The notes under the pieces were generated by a model. It had not been told where the DNA came from. It did no database searches and saw only the letters and a list, made by a program, of their open reading frames with translations. The translations under genes were made by a program, and so were the position numbers. Positions 20,548-28,905 of a stretch of DNA of 64,000 nucleotides are shown piece after piece. Source of the DNA: Dactylorhiza incarnata (lineage: Eukaryota > Streptophyta > Magnoliopsida > Asparagales > Orchidaceae); assembly GCA_033032865.1 (NCBI GenBank), contig JAWHQI010000734.1, positions 186,001 through 250,000 on the forward strand, written 5' to 3'. The stretch's first letter is position 1; each line of letters opens with the position of its first letter.

Positions 20548-22623
20548 TCACGACTGACGGCGCTCTGGGGAGGCATCCTCTCTATGAAGTCGTGCAACCT
20601 GGTCACTTGTGGTGTTCAGGAGAGAATAAATTTGGCTGGTATGATAATGGAGGTGGTTGATTGTACTATGAAGCCGCCCGGCATCCCTTTCAACCCGCGA
20701 GGCGGCAATCATACGGGGGACCGCAGCGGCCTCATCAACCATCGGATCAGCCGCCCGAACCGGGGGAGGATTCGAGCCCGCCCCAACAGTCGGGCGGCCA
20801 ATAACCACCATCGCATCATTCATATTTCGCCGGCTCGCAGCGACCTCTCTGGTTAATCGCAGGAACTTTTCCTGGTAATACTTCGAGTCGCCCTCAGATT
20901 TCGCGGACGCCCTCTTCTCTTTCTCCAGCTGGGCGGTCAGAGCAGCGACTTGTGCTACCTTGGCCCTCTTCTCGGCCTCCACTGCTACCTGCGCGGCCTC
21001 CAGCTGAGCCTTCAGCGCCTCTTCAGCCTTCATCCTCGCAACTCGCTCAGCCTCCAGAGCGGTCCGAGTAGCGGCCTCCCGGTCTACGATCTCTTTCAAG
21101 CGGGCTCGCAGGGTGGCCAGATCTCCTTCGAGATGTTCGAAAAGTTGTGGCCCTTCCTGCGAAGTTGTTGCGCGGATCGATGCCAGGGGAACCAATGGAG
21201 GTAGGCTGGCCACAAGGTCGCCCGGCTTCACAGTCTGATCGTTGCTATCTGCAAAAGGCCGCGCGGTCATAAAAAATAAAAGCATGCAGGGTTGAATATA
21301 TACAGCAATGGACATGAATAAAAGATCAGTGCCTAGACGCGCGGGCCGCTTAGGCTCTTTTGGGTCTAACCGCCGTTGTAGCTCAAGCAAGAATCTCTTC
21401 TTACTCTGCCTAGCGGAAGAAGACCAGGCCGCCATAGAGAAAAAGCTCGTCGGCGGGGTCAATAACTTATTTCGAAGAGGCCGTGGAATGAAGAAACGGA
21501 CGGATTTACGATCCGCGGGGCTCGTACCTGGCGCGAAGAGATCAGACCGCGGCGGCTTGTTTAAAGCCCGGTCCGCCTTTTCCTTCTTCACCGCCGCTAT
21601 CTCCTCCCCGGTCATTGCCGGGGGAACCTTCTCCTGCGCCTTCAGCACCTCCCCAAGCTCCATCGCTTTCCGCTCGACCTCCAAGGCGGTCCGGGCAGCG
21701 GCTTCTCGCTCTTCGGCCTCGGTCTGATCGGTCTCGGCGGGGCGGCTTGAGTTATCAGCAGTTCGGGCGGTTTGTTCTAAGGCCGGCGGGCTGTCAAGGA
21801 GTTGGTCCCGCTTCACCAGCTCATCCATATCTCTGAAAATCCCATTAAAGGATAAACTACTCGCCGTGTCCGGAATCAGTTCGCCCGGCCTCGTATCAGG
21901 GGTAGCCGATGGGTCATTCAACTTTTTGGATGGAGGAGTCACGAGGCCCAATTCCTCCTTTAGTCGCGAGTTGGTCTGAAGGAGGGATTCGGTCGGTTTC
22001 TTAAGGGCCGCCCTTTCCTTAGCGGCTAGCCTCTTGACCTTCTTTGTTATCCGCTCGGTCACGGACCCGGTCTGCTTCCTCTTCCTTTCTCTCTTACCCG
22101 GAGCTGGGTGAACTTCTTTCAGGGGGCTGGGATAATCATCCACGGACAGAGGAGTATTCGGCTCGCCCGTCCTGGGGGAACTAACCGCCCCTTCCTCTAG
22201 ATCCCTGACAAGCAGGTGAGGGTTCCCGGATGGGGTGATTTCCACTCCAAACGAGGCGGTTTCGCCGACCTTCTTCGAAGGGCTGTCTGAAACAACTTTC
22301 TCAGAAGTGGCGGCCACCTCTTTGCTCGGCAAGCTGGCGGTCTGTTGGTTGAGGTCGCTGGGAGGGATCGGCGAGACATCAGGGGAAGGCCCCGAGCTGT
22401 TCACCACGGGCTCTGAAGAAGTTTTGGGAGTTGACAAATCTACGACTGGCTTGAGGCTAGCCGCTGCGGCCTTCTCAGCCCGCTTCCTCTTCTTCCGATC
22501 TTTCCGGTCTTGCTTCTCTTTCTCCTTGTCCGGCTTCTCCAACGGTTCGCGCCTCTTATCTTCCGCCCTCCTCTGGTCTCCGCTGGGATCCACGCGGTCT
22601 AGCACGGCGTCCAGGAAGTCCAT
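20548..22623 (-). CDS. Element B aORF1: antisense Lys-rich coiled-coil protein
   Basis: Antisense gene upstream of aORF2 on the same strand. The start MDFLDAVLDRVDP at 22623 is chosen because copies C and D start there; the frame is open to 22734. A likely intron of 279 bp (21527-21249; CAG|GTACGAG...TTTTGCAG) joins exons 22623-21528 and 21248-20548 in frame, giving 598 residues. Here the intron has no stop, so an unspliced product of 691 residues is also possible. Seen in the protein: basic patches at residues 41-48 (KDRKKRKR), 177-183 (KRERKRK) and 193-204, which look like nuclear signals; long Ala/Glu/Lys coiled coil at ~400-500; Pro-rich GAGSNPPPVRAADP; conserved tail HSTINHLHYHTSQIYS. 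No known family recognised. Function unknown. Confidence 0.75.
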   Translation of the reverse strand: MDFLDAVLDRVDPSGDQRRAEDKRREPLEKPDKEKEKQDRKDRKKRKRAEKAAAASLKPVVDLSTPKTSSEPVVNSSGPSPDVSPIPPSDLNQQTASLPSKEVAATSEKVVSDSPSKKVGETASFGVEITPSGNPHLLVRDLEEGAVSSPRTGEPNTPLSVDDYPSPLKEVHPAPGKRERKRKQTGSVTERITKKVKRLAAKERAALKKPTESLLQTNSRLKEELGLVTPPSKKLNDPSATPDTRPGELIPDTASSLSFNGIFRDMDELVKRDQLLDSPPALEQTARTADNSSRPAETDQTEAEEREAAARTALEVERKAMELGEVLKAQEKVPPAMTGEEIAAVKKEKADRALNKPPRSDLFAPGTSPADRKSVRFFIPRPLRNKLLTPPTSFFSMAAWSSSARQSKKRFLLELQRRLDPKEPKRPARLGTDLLFMSIAVYIQPCMLLFFMTARPFADSNDQTVKPGDLVASLPPLVPLASIRATTSQEGPQLFEHLEGDLATLRARLKEIVDREAATRTALEAERVARMKAEEALKAQLEAAQVAVEAEKRAKVAQVAALTAQLEKEKRASAKSEGDSKYYQEKFLRLTREVAASRRNMNDAMVVIGRPTVGAGSNPPPVRAADPMVDEAAAVPRMIAASRVERDAGRLHSTINHLHYHTSQIYSLLNTTSDQVARLHREDASPERRQS

Positions 22624-22720
22624 TGCTGAAGAATTGCCGGTCTTAAGAATTCTGACCGCAACCGGCGAGTAATATCCCGTGATTTCAGAAAAAGCAACGC
22701 AGAATGAATTCTCTGGCTCT

Positions 22721-22731
22721 CTTATAGAATT
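22721..22731 (-). promoter_or_regulatory. TATA box of aORF1, element B
   Basis: TTCTATAAGAGAG on the minus strand about 100 bp before the aORF1 start. The box is conserved in C (27971-27981) and D (37038-37048) although surrounding bases differ. Confidence 0.6.
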
Positions 22732-22767
22732 CAAGACAAGTCGGATGCGGTCTCCCGGTCAAAGCTA

Positions 22768-22810
22768 ATATTTTCGAAATCCTCTGAGATTTGAAAATAT
22801 GCGGGGATTA
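22768..22810 (+). other. Pre-LTR hairpin and polypurine-like tract, element B
   Basis: ATATTTTCGAAATC pairs with GATTTGAAAATAT (one bulged G), followed by GCGGGGATTA immediately before the LTR tip. This tract occupies the place of the polypurine tract that primes plus-strand DNA synthesis. Confidence 0.7.
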
Positions 22811-23348
22811 TGTTTGCCCGGAAAACCGCTTCTCGGTTTGAACCATTATCAGACCGCTCGGACTCCTGGGCTAAGCCGCTGGGTCCTGATATCGGCGGTT
22901 CTCAGTTCAGAAAGGGCCAGGCCGGGCGGCCTGGTGTCATTTCCGGATCGTCCCCAAAGGGATAAGATCGTCAAAGAGCCAAGGCAAGAAGTTCATCCGC
23001 GGTCTCAGAAAGAAGGCCGCGCGGGTTGTCCCATAGAAACTCGAAGTTCCAGCCCCGAAGAACAGGCCGGGGCTCCAGATCGAAGGCTATCCAAGTTACC
23101 TCTTGAAGATCGGCTAAGTCATGGCCAGAAGGCAGACCGCGGCCTCAATCTCCAAACCGCGCGGTCTGCATTATTGACTTGGTCCCGGTGTCCTCAGCCG
23201 CAAGCAAGACAGGTCGGGAAGGCAGGCCGTCAGATCGCGCGGCCTCTTTCTTTTTCTTCTTTGTGTATCCCGTCACCGCCTGCCCGTTTCTCCTGTACCC
23301 GTGCAGGAGGTTATTTTATCCCTGCCCGATCGGGCAGGCCCCCAAGCC

Positions 23349-23356
23349 TATAAATA
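23349..23356 (+). promoter_or_regulatory. LTR TATA box, element B 3' LTR
   Basis: TATAAATA in the same context as the 5' LTR. It could drive transcripts outwards into element C. Confidence 0.75.
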
Positions 23357-23505
23357 GGGGGCGGCACTGTTCACAAGGCAGGCACACTCGAATCCAAGAG
23401 CTCGCTTGTCTGAGCTCCGGTCTCGAGTTTCAGGTCTCGCGAACTGTTGACCGGCCGGCTTCTGCTTTCTCGCATTTGTAACCGCTTCTTTTCAATCAAA
23501 GGAAA

Positions 23506-23569
23506 GCCCGTCGCAGGAGTGGCATTTGCCGCGACGGGCGAAGTCTGGCCTCGACCGCTGCTAGCGGTC
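23506..23569 (+). other. Conserved hairpin pair in LTR B (3')
   Basis: Identical to 10583-10646: stem GCCCGTCGC/GCGACGGGC at 23506-23539 and GACCGCT/AGCGGTC at 23553-23569. Confidence 0.8.
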
Positions 23570-23645
23570 TGAATTCTCTAACTAAATAGTAACTGATAGT
23601 CCGCAGCCTTCAATTTTCTTCGTAAGCGCACTTTTGAATCGAACA

Positions 23646-23650
23646 GCTAG
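23646..23650. repeat. Target-site duplication GCTAG of element B, right copy
   Basis: Follows the LTR end ...GAACA; partner of 9883-9887. Confidence 0.95.
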
Positions 23651-25386
23651 CAGAGCCAGTTGTTCCGGAGGACAAGCTGTCGTCATCATCACCATCATCA
23701 GCATCATCATCCGCGTCGACCTCCTCAGCGGCTTCACCACTTCTATCACCTCCTTGATGGAGTACGATCTCCCTGCCCGCGTCGGCTTCAGCCTCTTCGC
23801 CTACCTTGGCTTTTCCCTTCTGCCTTCGGCTGATCTCATCGAGCTGAACCTTCAGGGCAGGGAAGAGGTCGGAGAAGGTTGTACCCCCGAACCCTTCGCA
23901 CAGACCGCCCCGGTCTTCCATAAGGCCCAAAGCTTTGTTGATCCCTTGGGCCACGTGAGGCAACACCTCGTCTTGGAAGGCCGGGTTGGTCATCTCATAT
24001 TGTTTCTGCAAAAAAGAAAAAAGAAACATAATAAATCAGGTCGCTCGGTCTGAATAAAAGAAGCCACGTCATCGTTTTTCAAACTCACCGCCACGACTTC
24101 TTGAAGCCGCGCGTTCTCTTCTTGAAGCCGCGCATTCTCCGTGACCTGCTCCTCGTATTTCTTCTCCAGAAGTTTCTGGACAGAAAACAGCCGCCTGTGG
24201 GACAAGGCCATGAAGTGATTGGCCGCGAACCCCATGTGCCGGCTTGCGCCGCTAGCCGGGGAAGCTCTTCTTCCGGGGTCTTCCTCAGCTTCTTCAAAGT
24301 CTTTCGGCCATACATAGCGGCCCCGGCAGCTAGCGCATGGCGGTTAATTTTGTCGCTCCCCCATGCGGGAAGTGCAGTGGACACCCGGATGCGGCTCCCA
24401 TCCCTATGCCAGAGGACAGTCGGGTTGCCCTGCAGGTCAGGCGGGTTTCCGCTGGAACGAAGGAGCTCATATTCATCAGAGGACGCCGGGCCCTCTTCCT
24501 CTGATGATGGCGACCTGTTTCGCCGCTGCCTTTTCTCCCTCTGGGTCAAAACCGGGACGGCCGGAGTGACCGGCTTGTTCGCAGGGACGATGCGGGCAGC
24601 TGCAAGGTAAAATAAGAAGTGTAAGCAAAGCAGTCCGCGCGGTCATATGCAAGCGGTCTAGAAGAACTTATTGTGCTCGGGGAGGACATCCTCTAGCTCT
24701 GAGAACAGCGGGATGTAATGATTGATGTCCAACCGCTCGTTCTCAAGGAAAGTGAAGGTGTCCTTCTCGATCTGTCCAACCTGAGGGATCTGGAAGGCCT
24801 CTTCCCCCCGAACTTGCGGGTTGGTTTACAACAGCCCGAAGTTGCCTTCGAGCATCACGAACCGCTCCGACCAGTCCGAGACCTTGTTCGCCAGATTGAC
24901 AATTTTCAGTCCGTGGCATCCAAAGTAGAGATGCCCCCTGAAAGTTGAAGTCCCCACGGCGGAAACAGCCCGCACCGAGAAGAACTTCCTGAAAAGGTCA
25001 AGAGAAAAACTGGTTCGCTCGAACCGGAGGTAAGATATGAAACTATATATGGAGGCGATGGAGTTCGGTGGAAGTTGGCCGGGTACAACCCCGTAATGGT
25101 CGAAGATGGCTATGACTTCAAGTGGCAGCGGAAATTTGAAGCCATATTCGAAGTGGTCGACCGGGACGGCTATTTGGTGCGGATTGGAAGAGTTAATCCG
25201 CTCGTCGCGCAAAGGGAGCTGCGCGAGCAGGTTACTCCCTGCCATGTGTTTCGCAATAAATTCGTCCAGTTCGCTCTGGGTGAGTCGGCACTCTGGGTGG
25301 TCCGCCGAATGAAAAGCTAAGGCCGCATCCGCTCGAACGGCTTTAACCTTAACAGGCCGCTGCGACATGTTCTTATTTCGCGCCAT
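23651..25386 (-). pseudogene. Element C aORF2, exons 1-3 (broken)
   Basis: Same gene as 18321-20190 in B. Exon 1 25386-24672, exon 2 24599-24089, exon 3 24005-23651 and then, across element B, 9887-9757. Four lesions are visible: a nonsense codon in exon 1 (24826-24828); loss of the first splice donor (GT changed to AT at 24670-24671); a one-base loss in exon 2 near 24237; and the insertion of B in exon 3. The transposase_28-like N-terminal region, coiled coil and acidic exon 3 are otherwise recognisable. Confidence 0.88.
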
Positions 25387-25420
25387 CCGGAAATCGTAAA
25401 AATGATTTCGAAGAGTCCCT

Positions 25421-25430
25421 ACTTATAGAT
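25421..25430 (-). promoter_or_regulatory. TATA box of aORF2, element C
   Basis: ATCTATAAGT on the minus strand, 35-44 bp before the ATG at 25386, as in B and D. Confidence 0.6.
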
Positions 25431-25740
25431 TTTTACGATCTGCAAATAGTAAAATTATGCTACGGCTATACATTTCTAACCGCGCGGTCAATTGCCTGCA
25501 TGGTTAGACTCACCAGAAAAACAGAAGAAGCAAAGGAAATAAAAGCAAGCACACAACACAGATCGTGCGACCTGAAATCAGTTCGGATGAGGCACAAAAG
25601 AGATACAACACAAACACAGCGGCTAAAATAAGAACCCGCACGGGTTATTCAAATAAAAGATAAGATAAAAAGAAGCATTATTCAAATAGAGGCCGAATCA
25701 ACAAGCCGCATTTGCAATACAAATTGTTCTCAAAAGCCGA
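25431..25740. other. Spacer between aORF1 and aORF2, element C
   Basis: AT-rich, no gene. Aligns with 20236-20547 of B and contains the same palindromic motif (ACCGCGCGGTCAAT near 25480). Confidence 0.55.
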
Positions 25741-27873
25741 TCACGGCTGACGGTGTTCGGGGGAGACATCTTCTCTGTGAAGTCGCGCGACCTGGTCGCT
25801 GGTGGTGTTCAAAGGGGAATAAATCTGGCTGGTATGATAATGGAGATGGTTGATTGTGCTGTGAAGCCGCCCGGCATCCCTTTCAACCCGCGTAGCGGGA
25901 ATCATGCGAGGGGTTGCGGTGGCCTCGTCAATCATAGGATCAGCCGCCCGAACCGGGGGAGGGTTTGAGCCTGCCCCAACAGTTGGGCGGCTAACAATCT
26001 GCATCCCATCATTCATACCTCGCCGGCCCGCAGCGACTTCCCTGGTTAACCGCAGGAATTTGTCTTGGTAGTATTTCGAGTCTTCCTCGAACTTAGCCGA
26101 TATTCTCTTCTCCTTCTCGAGCTGAGCGGTCAGAATGGCGACTTGCGCCACCCTTGCTCTCTTCTCGGCCTCCACCGTAGCTCGCGCGGCCTCAAGTTGA
26201 GCCTTCAGCGTCTCTTCAGTCTTCCCCCTCGCCATTCTCTCGGCCTCCAGAGCAATCCGAGTACTGGCCTCCCGGTCTTCCACCTCCTTCAAGCGGGCCC
26301 TCAGATTTACCAGATCCTCCTCAAGACGATCGAACAGTTGCGGCCCTTCTTGCGAAGTCGTCGCACAGGTTGATATTGGGGGGATTAATGGAGGCAGGCT
26401 GGCCTCAAGGTCGCCCGGCTTCACAATCTGTTCCTCGCTATCTGCAAGAGGCCGCTCGGGTTATAAGAAGCAGGAGCATACAACGCCATAAAAATACAAA
26501 ATGAACATAAATATAAGATCAATGTCTGGGCGCACAGGCCGCTTAGACCGTTCCGGGACCATCTTCCGACGTTGCTCACGCCAGAGTCTCTCCATTTTCT
26601 GCCTAGCGGAAGGGGACCAGGCCGCTAAGGGAAAGGAGCTCGGCGGCGGGGTCAGTAATTTGTTATGACGAGGCCGGGGGATGAAGAAGCGGACAGCTTT
26701 ATAGTCCGTGGGATGCTTACCTGGTACGAAAGGATCAGGCCGCAGCGGCTTGTCCAAAGCCCGCTCCGCTCCTTCCTTTTTCGCCATCATTATCTCCTCA
26801 CCGGTCATCACCGAGGGGACCTCCGCCTGCACTTTCAGCACTTCTCCGAGTTCCCTCGCTCTTTTTTCGACCTCCAGGGCGGTCCGGGCAGCAGCTTCTC
26901 GCTCTTCGACCTACAGAGCAGTCCGAGCAGCAGCTTCTTGCTCTTCGACCTCCAGAGCGGTCCGGGCAGCAGCTTCCCGCTCTTCGACCTCCGCCCGAGC
27001 GGTCTCCCCGGGATGGGCTGTGTTGTCTGTGGTGGAAACAGCTCGCTTTGAAGACATCGGGCTGTCAAGAAGCTTATCTCGCCCCATCAGCTCGTCCATA
27101 TCCTGAAAGATCCCATTAAGTGATAAGCTACTCGCCGAGTCCGGAGGCAGGTCGCCCGGTTTCGCATCAGGGGTAGCAGGCGAGTCATTTACCTTAGCGG
27201 GTGGAGGGATCGCTAGGCCAAGCTCTTCTTTTAACCGCGAATTGGTCTGGAGGAGGGATTCGGCCGGTTTCTTAAAGGCCGCCCTTTCCTTGGAGGCTAG
27301 CTTTTTGACCCTCTTGGTTATTCGCTCGGTCACTGACTCGGTCTTCTTCCTCTTCCTCTCTTTCTTACCCGGAACTGGGCTAACCTCTTTGGGGGGACTG
27401 GGGTAGTCATCCACGGACAAAGGGGCACTCAGTTCGCCCGGCCTTGGAGAATTAACCGCCTCCTCCCCCAAGTCTTTGACTAGCAAATGGGGATTCCCGG
27501 ATGGCGTGATTTCCATGTCAAATGAGTCGGCCTCGCCGACCTTCTTCGAAGGGCTATTGGAGTCAACTTTACCAGAAGGGGCGGCCTCCCCTTTGTTCAG
27601 CAGGCTAGCAGCCGGTTGGCCAAGATCGCTGGGGGGAGGTCCTGAACTGTCCGCTGCGGGCTCCGTAGGAGTCTTGGGAATTGTTGAGCCTACTACGGAC
27701 TTGGAATTATCCGCCGCGGCTTTCTCAGCCCGCTTCCTCTTTTTCCGGTCTTTCCTGTCCTGCTGTTCTTTTTCCTTCTGTGACCTCTCAGTCGATTCGC
27801 GCTTTTTATCTTCCACCTTCTTCTGATCTCCGGCGGGATCCACGCGGTCTAACACGGCGTCCAAGAAGTCCAT
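25741..27873 (-). pseudogene. Element C aORF1 (one nonsense codon)
   Basis: Antisense coiled-coil gene equivalent to 20548-22623. Start MDFLDAVLDRVDP at 27873; probable intron 26720-26442, again 279 bp, with donor CAG|GTAAGC and acceptor CTCTTGCAG; end at 25741. A TAG at 26911-26913 interrupts exon 1. It lies inside a 39-bp in-frame tandem repeat (EEREAAARTALEV), present about three times here, twice in D and once in B. Unlike B, the intron contains a stop, so splicing would be needed. Confidence 0.82.
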
Positions 27874-28016
27874 GATCGAAGAATTACCGGTCTTAAAAAT
27901 TCCAACCGCTGCTGGCGAGCAATATCCCGAGATTTCAGAAAAAACTCTGCAGAGTGAGTTCTCGGGCTCTCTTATAGAATTCAGGGCAAGTCGGAGCGGT
28001 CTCCCGGTTAAAGTTT

Positions 28017-28060
28017 ATATTTTCGAAATCCTCTTGAGATTTGAAAATATGCAGGGATTA
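28017..28060 (+). other. Pre-LTR hairpin and polypurine-like tract, element C
   Basis: ATATTTTCGAAATC/GATTTGAAAATAT with one bulged G, then GCAGGGATTA next to the LTR tip. Confidence 0.7.
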
Positions 28061-28597
28061 TGTTTACCCGGAAAACCGCTTCTCGGGTTGGATCATTCTC
28101 GGACCGGGCGAACTGCTGGGTCAGGCCGCTGAGTTCCAGGATCGGTAGCTCTCAGCTCAGGGTAAACCAGACCGGGTGGTCCGAGGTCAGTTTCGGACCG
28201 CCCCCAAGAGTGAAAGTCGCCAAAGGCCAAAATAAGAAGGCTATCCGCGGTCTCAGGAAGGAGGCCGCGCGGGTAGTGCCACAGAGATTCAAGATTCAAA
28301 CCCAGAAGAGCAAGCCGCAGTTTCAGCTCGGGAATTACTTGAGTTATCTTCTGAAGAGCGGCCAAGCTATGTCCAGAAGACAGACCACGGTCTCAAGCCA
28401 GAGGCCGCCCGGTCTGAATCATTGACTTGGTCCCGGTATCTTCAGCCTCAGGCCAGACAGGTCGGAAGAGCAAGCTGCCAAGCCGCGCGGCTTCTTTCTT
28501 TTTTCTTCTTTATGCATCCCGTCACCGCCTGCCCGTTTCTCCTGTACCCGGGCAGGCGGTTATTTTATCCCTGCCCATTCGGGCAGGCCCTCAAGCC

Positions 28598-28605
28598 TAT
28601 AAATA
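28598..28605 (+). promoter_or_regulatory. LTR TATA box, element C
   Basis: TATAAATA followed by GGGGGCGG. Confidence 0.75.
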
Positions 28606-28765
28606 GGGGGCGGCACTGTTCACAAGGGACGCAGACTCGAATCCAGGAGCTCGCTTGTTTGGGCTGCGGTCTCGAGTTTCACGTCTTGCGGACTGTCTGA
28701 CCGGCCGGCTTCTCTTTTTCTGCACTTGCAGCCCGCTGTAATCACTTTTCTTTAATCAAAGGAAA

Positions 28766-28829
28766 GCCCGTCGCAGGAGTGGCATTTGCCGCGGCGGGCG
28801 AAGTCTGGCCTTGACCGCCGCTAGCGGCC
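28766..28829 (+). other. Conserved hairpin pair in LTR C
   Basis: Stem 1 28766-28799 keeps all pairs with one G-U. The second palindrome is altered on both sides (CCGCCGCTAGCGGCC) and stays self-complementary. Confidence 0.72.
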
Positions 28830-28905
28830 TCATCTTTCTACACAAAAAGTAACCGGCAACCCGCACCCTCCGGTTTCCCTCGGAGGTGCATTCTCGGACC
28901 CAACA

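Larger units (their letters stand above)
9888..23645 (+). mobile_element. Element B: complete Tat/Retand-type LTR retrotransposon
   Basis: 13,758-bp complete element. Order: 5' LTR (9888-10722), leader, gag-pol (10774-16392), 3' region with tandem motifs (16393-18320), antisense gene aORF2 (18321-20190), antisense gene aORF1 (20548-22623), hairpin and polypurine-like tract (22768-22810), 3' LTR (22811-23645). It is flanked by GCTAG duplications and inserted into exon 3 of aORF2 of element C. The LTRs are both 835 bp and differ at four sites seen by eye (10028, 10201, 10246 and 10379 against 22951, 23124, 23169 and 23302). All open reading frames are intact, so it is young and possibly still competent. 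Confidence 0.96.
22811..23645 (+). repeat. 3' LTR of element B
   Basis: 835 bp, differing from the 5' LTR at four positions by eye. TATA box at 23349-23356; hairpin pair at 23506-23569. It is followed by the right GCTAG copy at 23646-23650. Confidence 0.96.
23646..28905 (+). mobile_element. Element C, segment 2 (antisense genes and 3' LTR)
   Basis: Continuation of 7842-9887 after element B. It holds the remainder of aORF2 (minus, 23651-25386), aORF1 (minus, 25741-27873), the pre-LTR hairpin (28017-28050) and the 3' LTR (28061-28905). Its right flank from 28906 is pol of element D, so C is nested in D. CTAGC at 28906-28910 is the candidate target duplication. Confidence 0.93.
28061..28905 (+). 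repeat. 3' LTR of element C
   Basis: 845 bp, tip TGTTTACCCGG, end GGACCCAACA. TATA box at 28598-28605; hairpin at 28766-28799 (GCCCGTCGC/GCGGCGGGC, one G-U pair); palindrome GCCGCTAGCGGC around 28816-28827. It belongs to the same LTR subfamily as D and E, distinct from A/B. The 5' LTR of C is outside the window. Confidence 0.93.

Noticed and set aside
18321..22734. env-like genes of element B
   Set aside because: They are antisense to gag-pol, have introns and nuclear-type basic regions, and show no signal peptide or membrane span.
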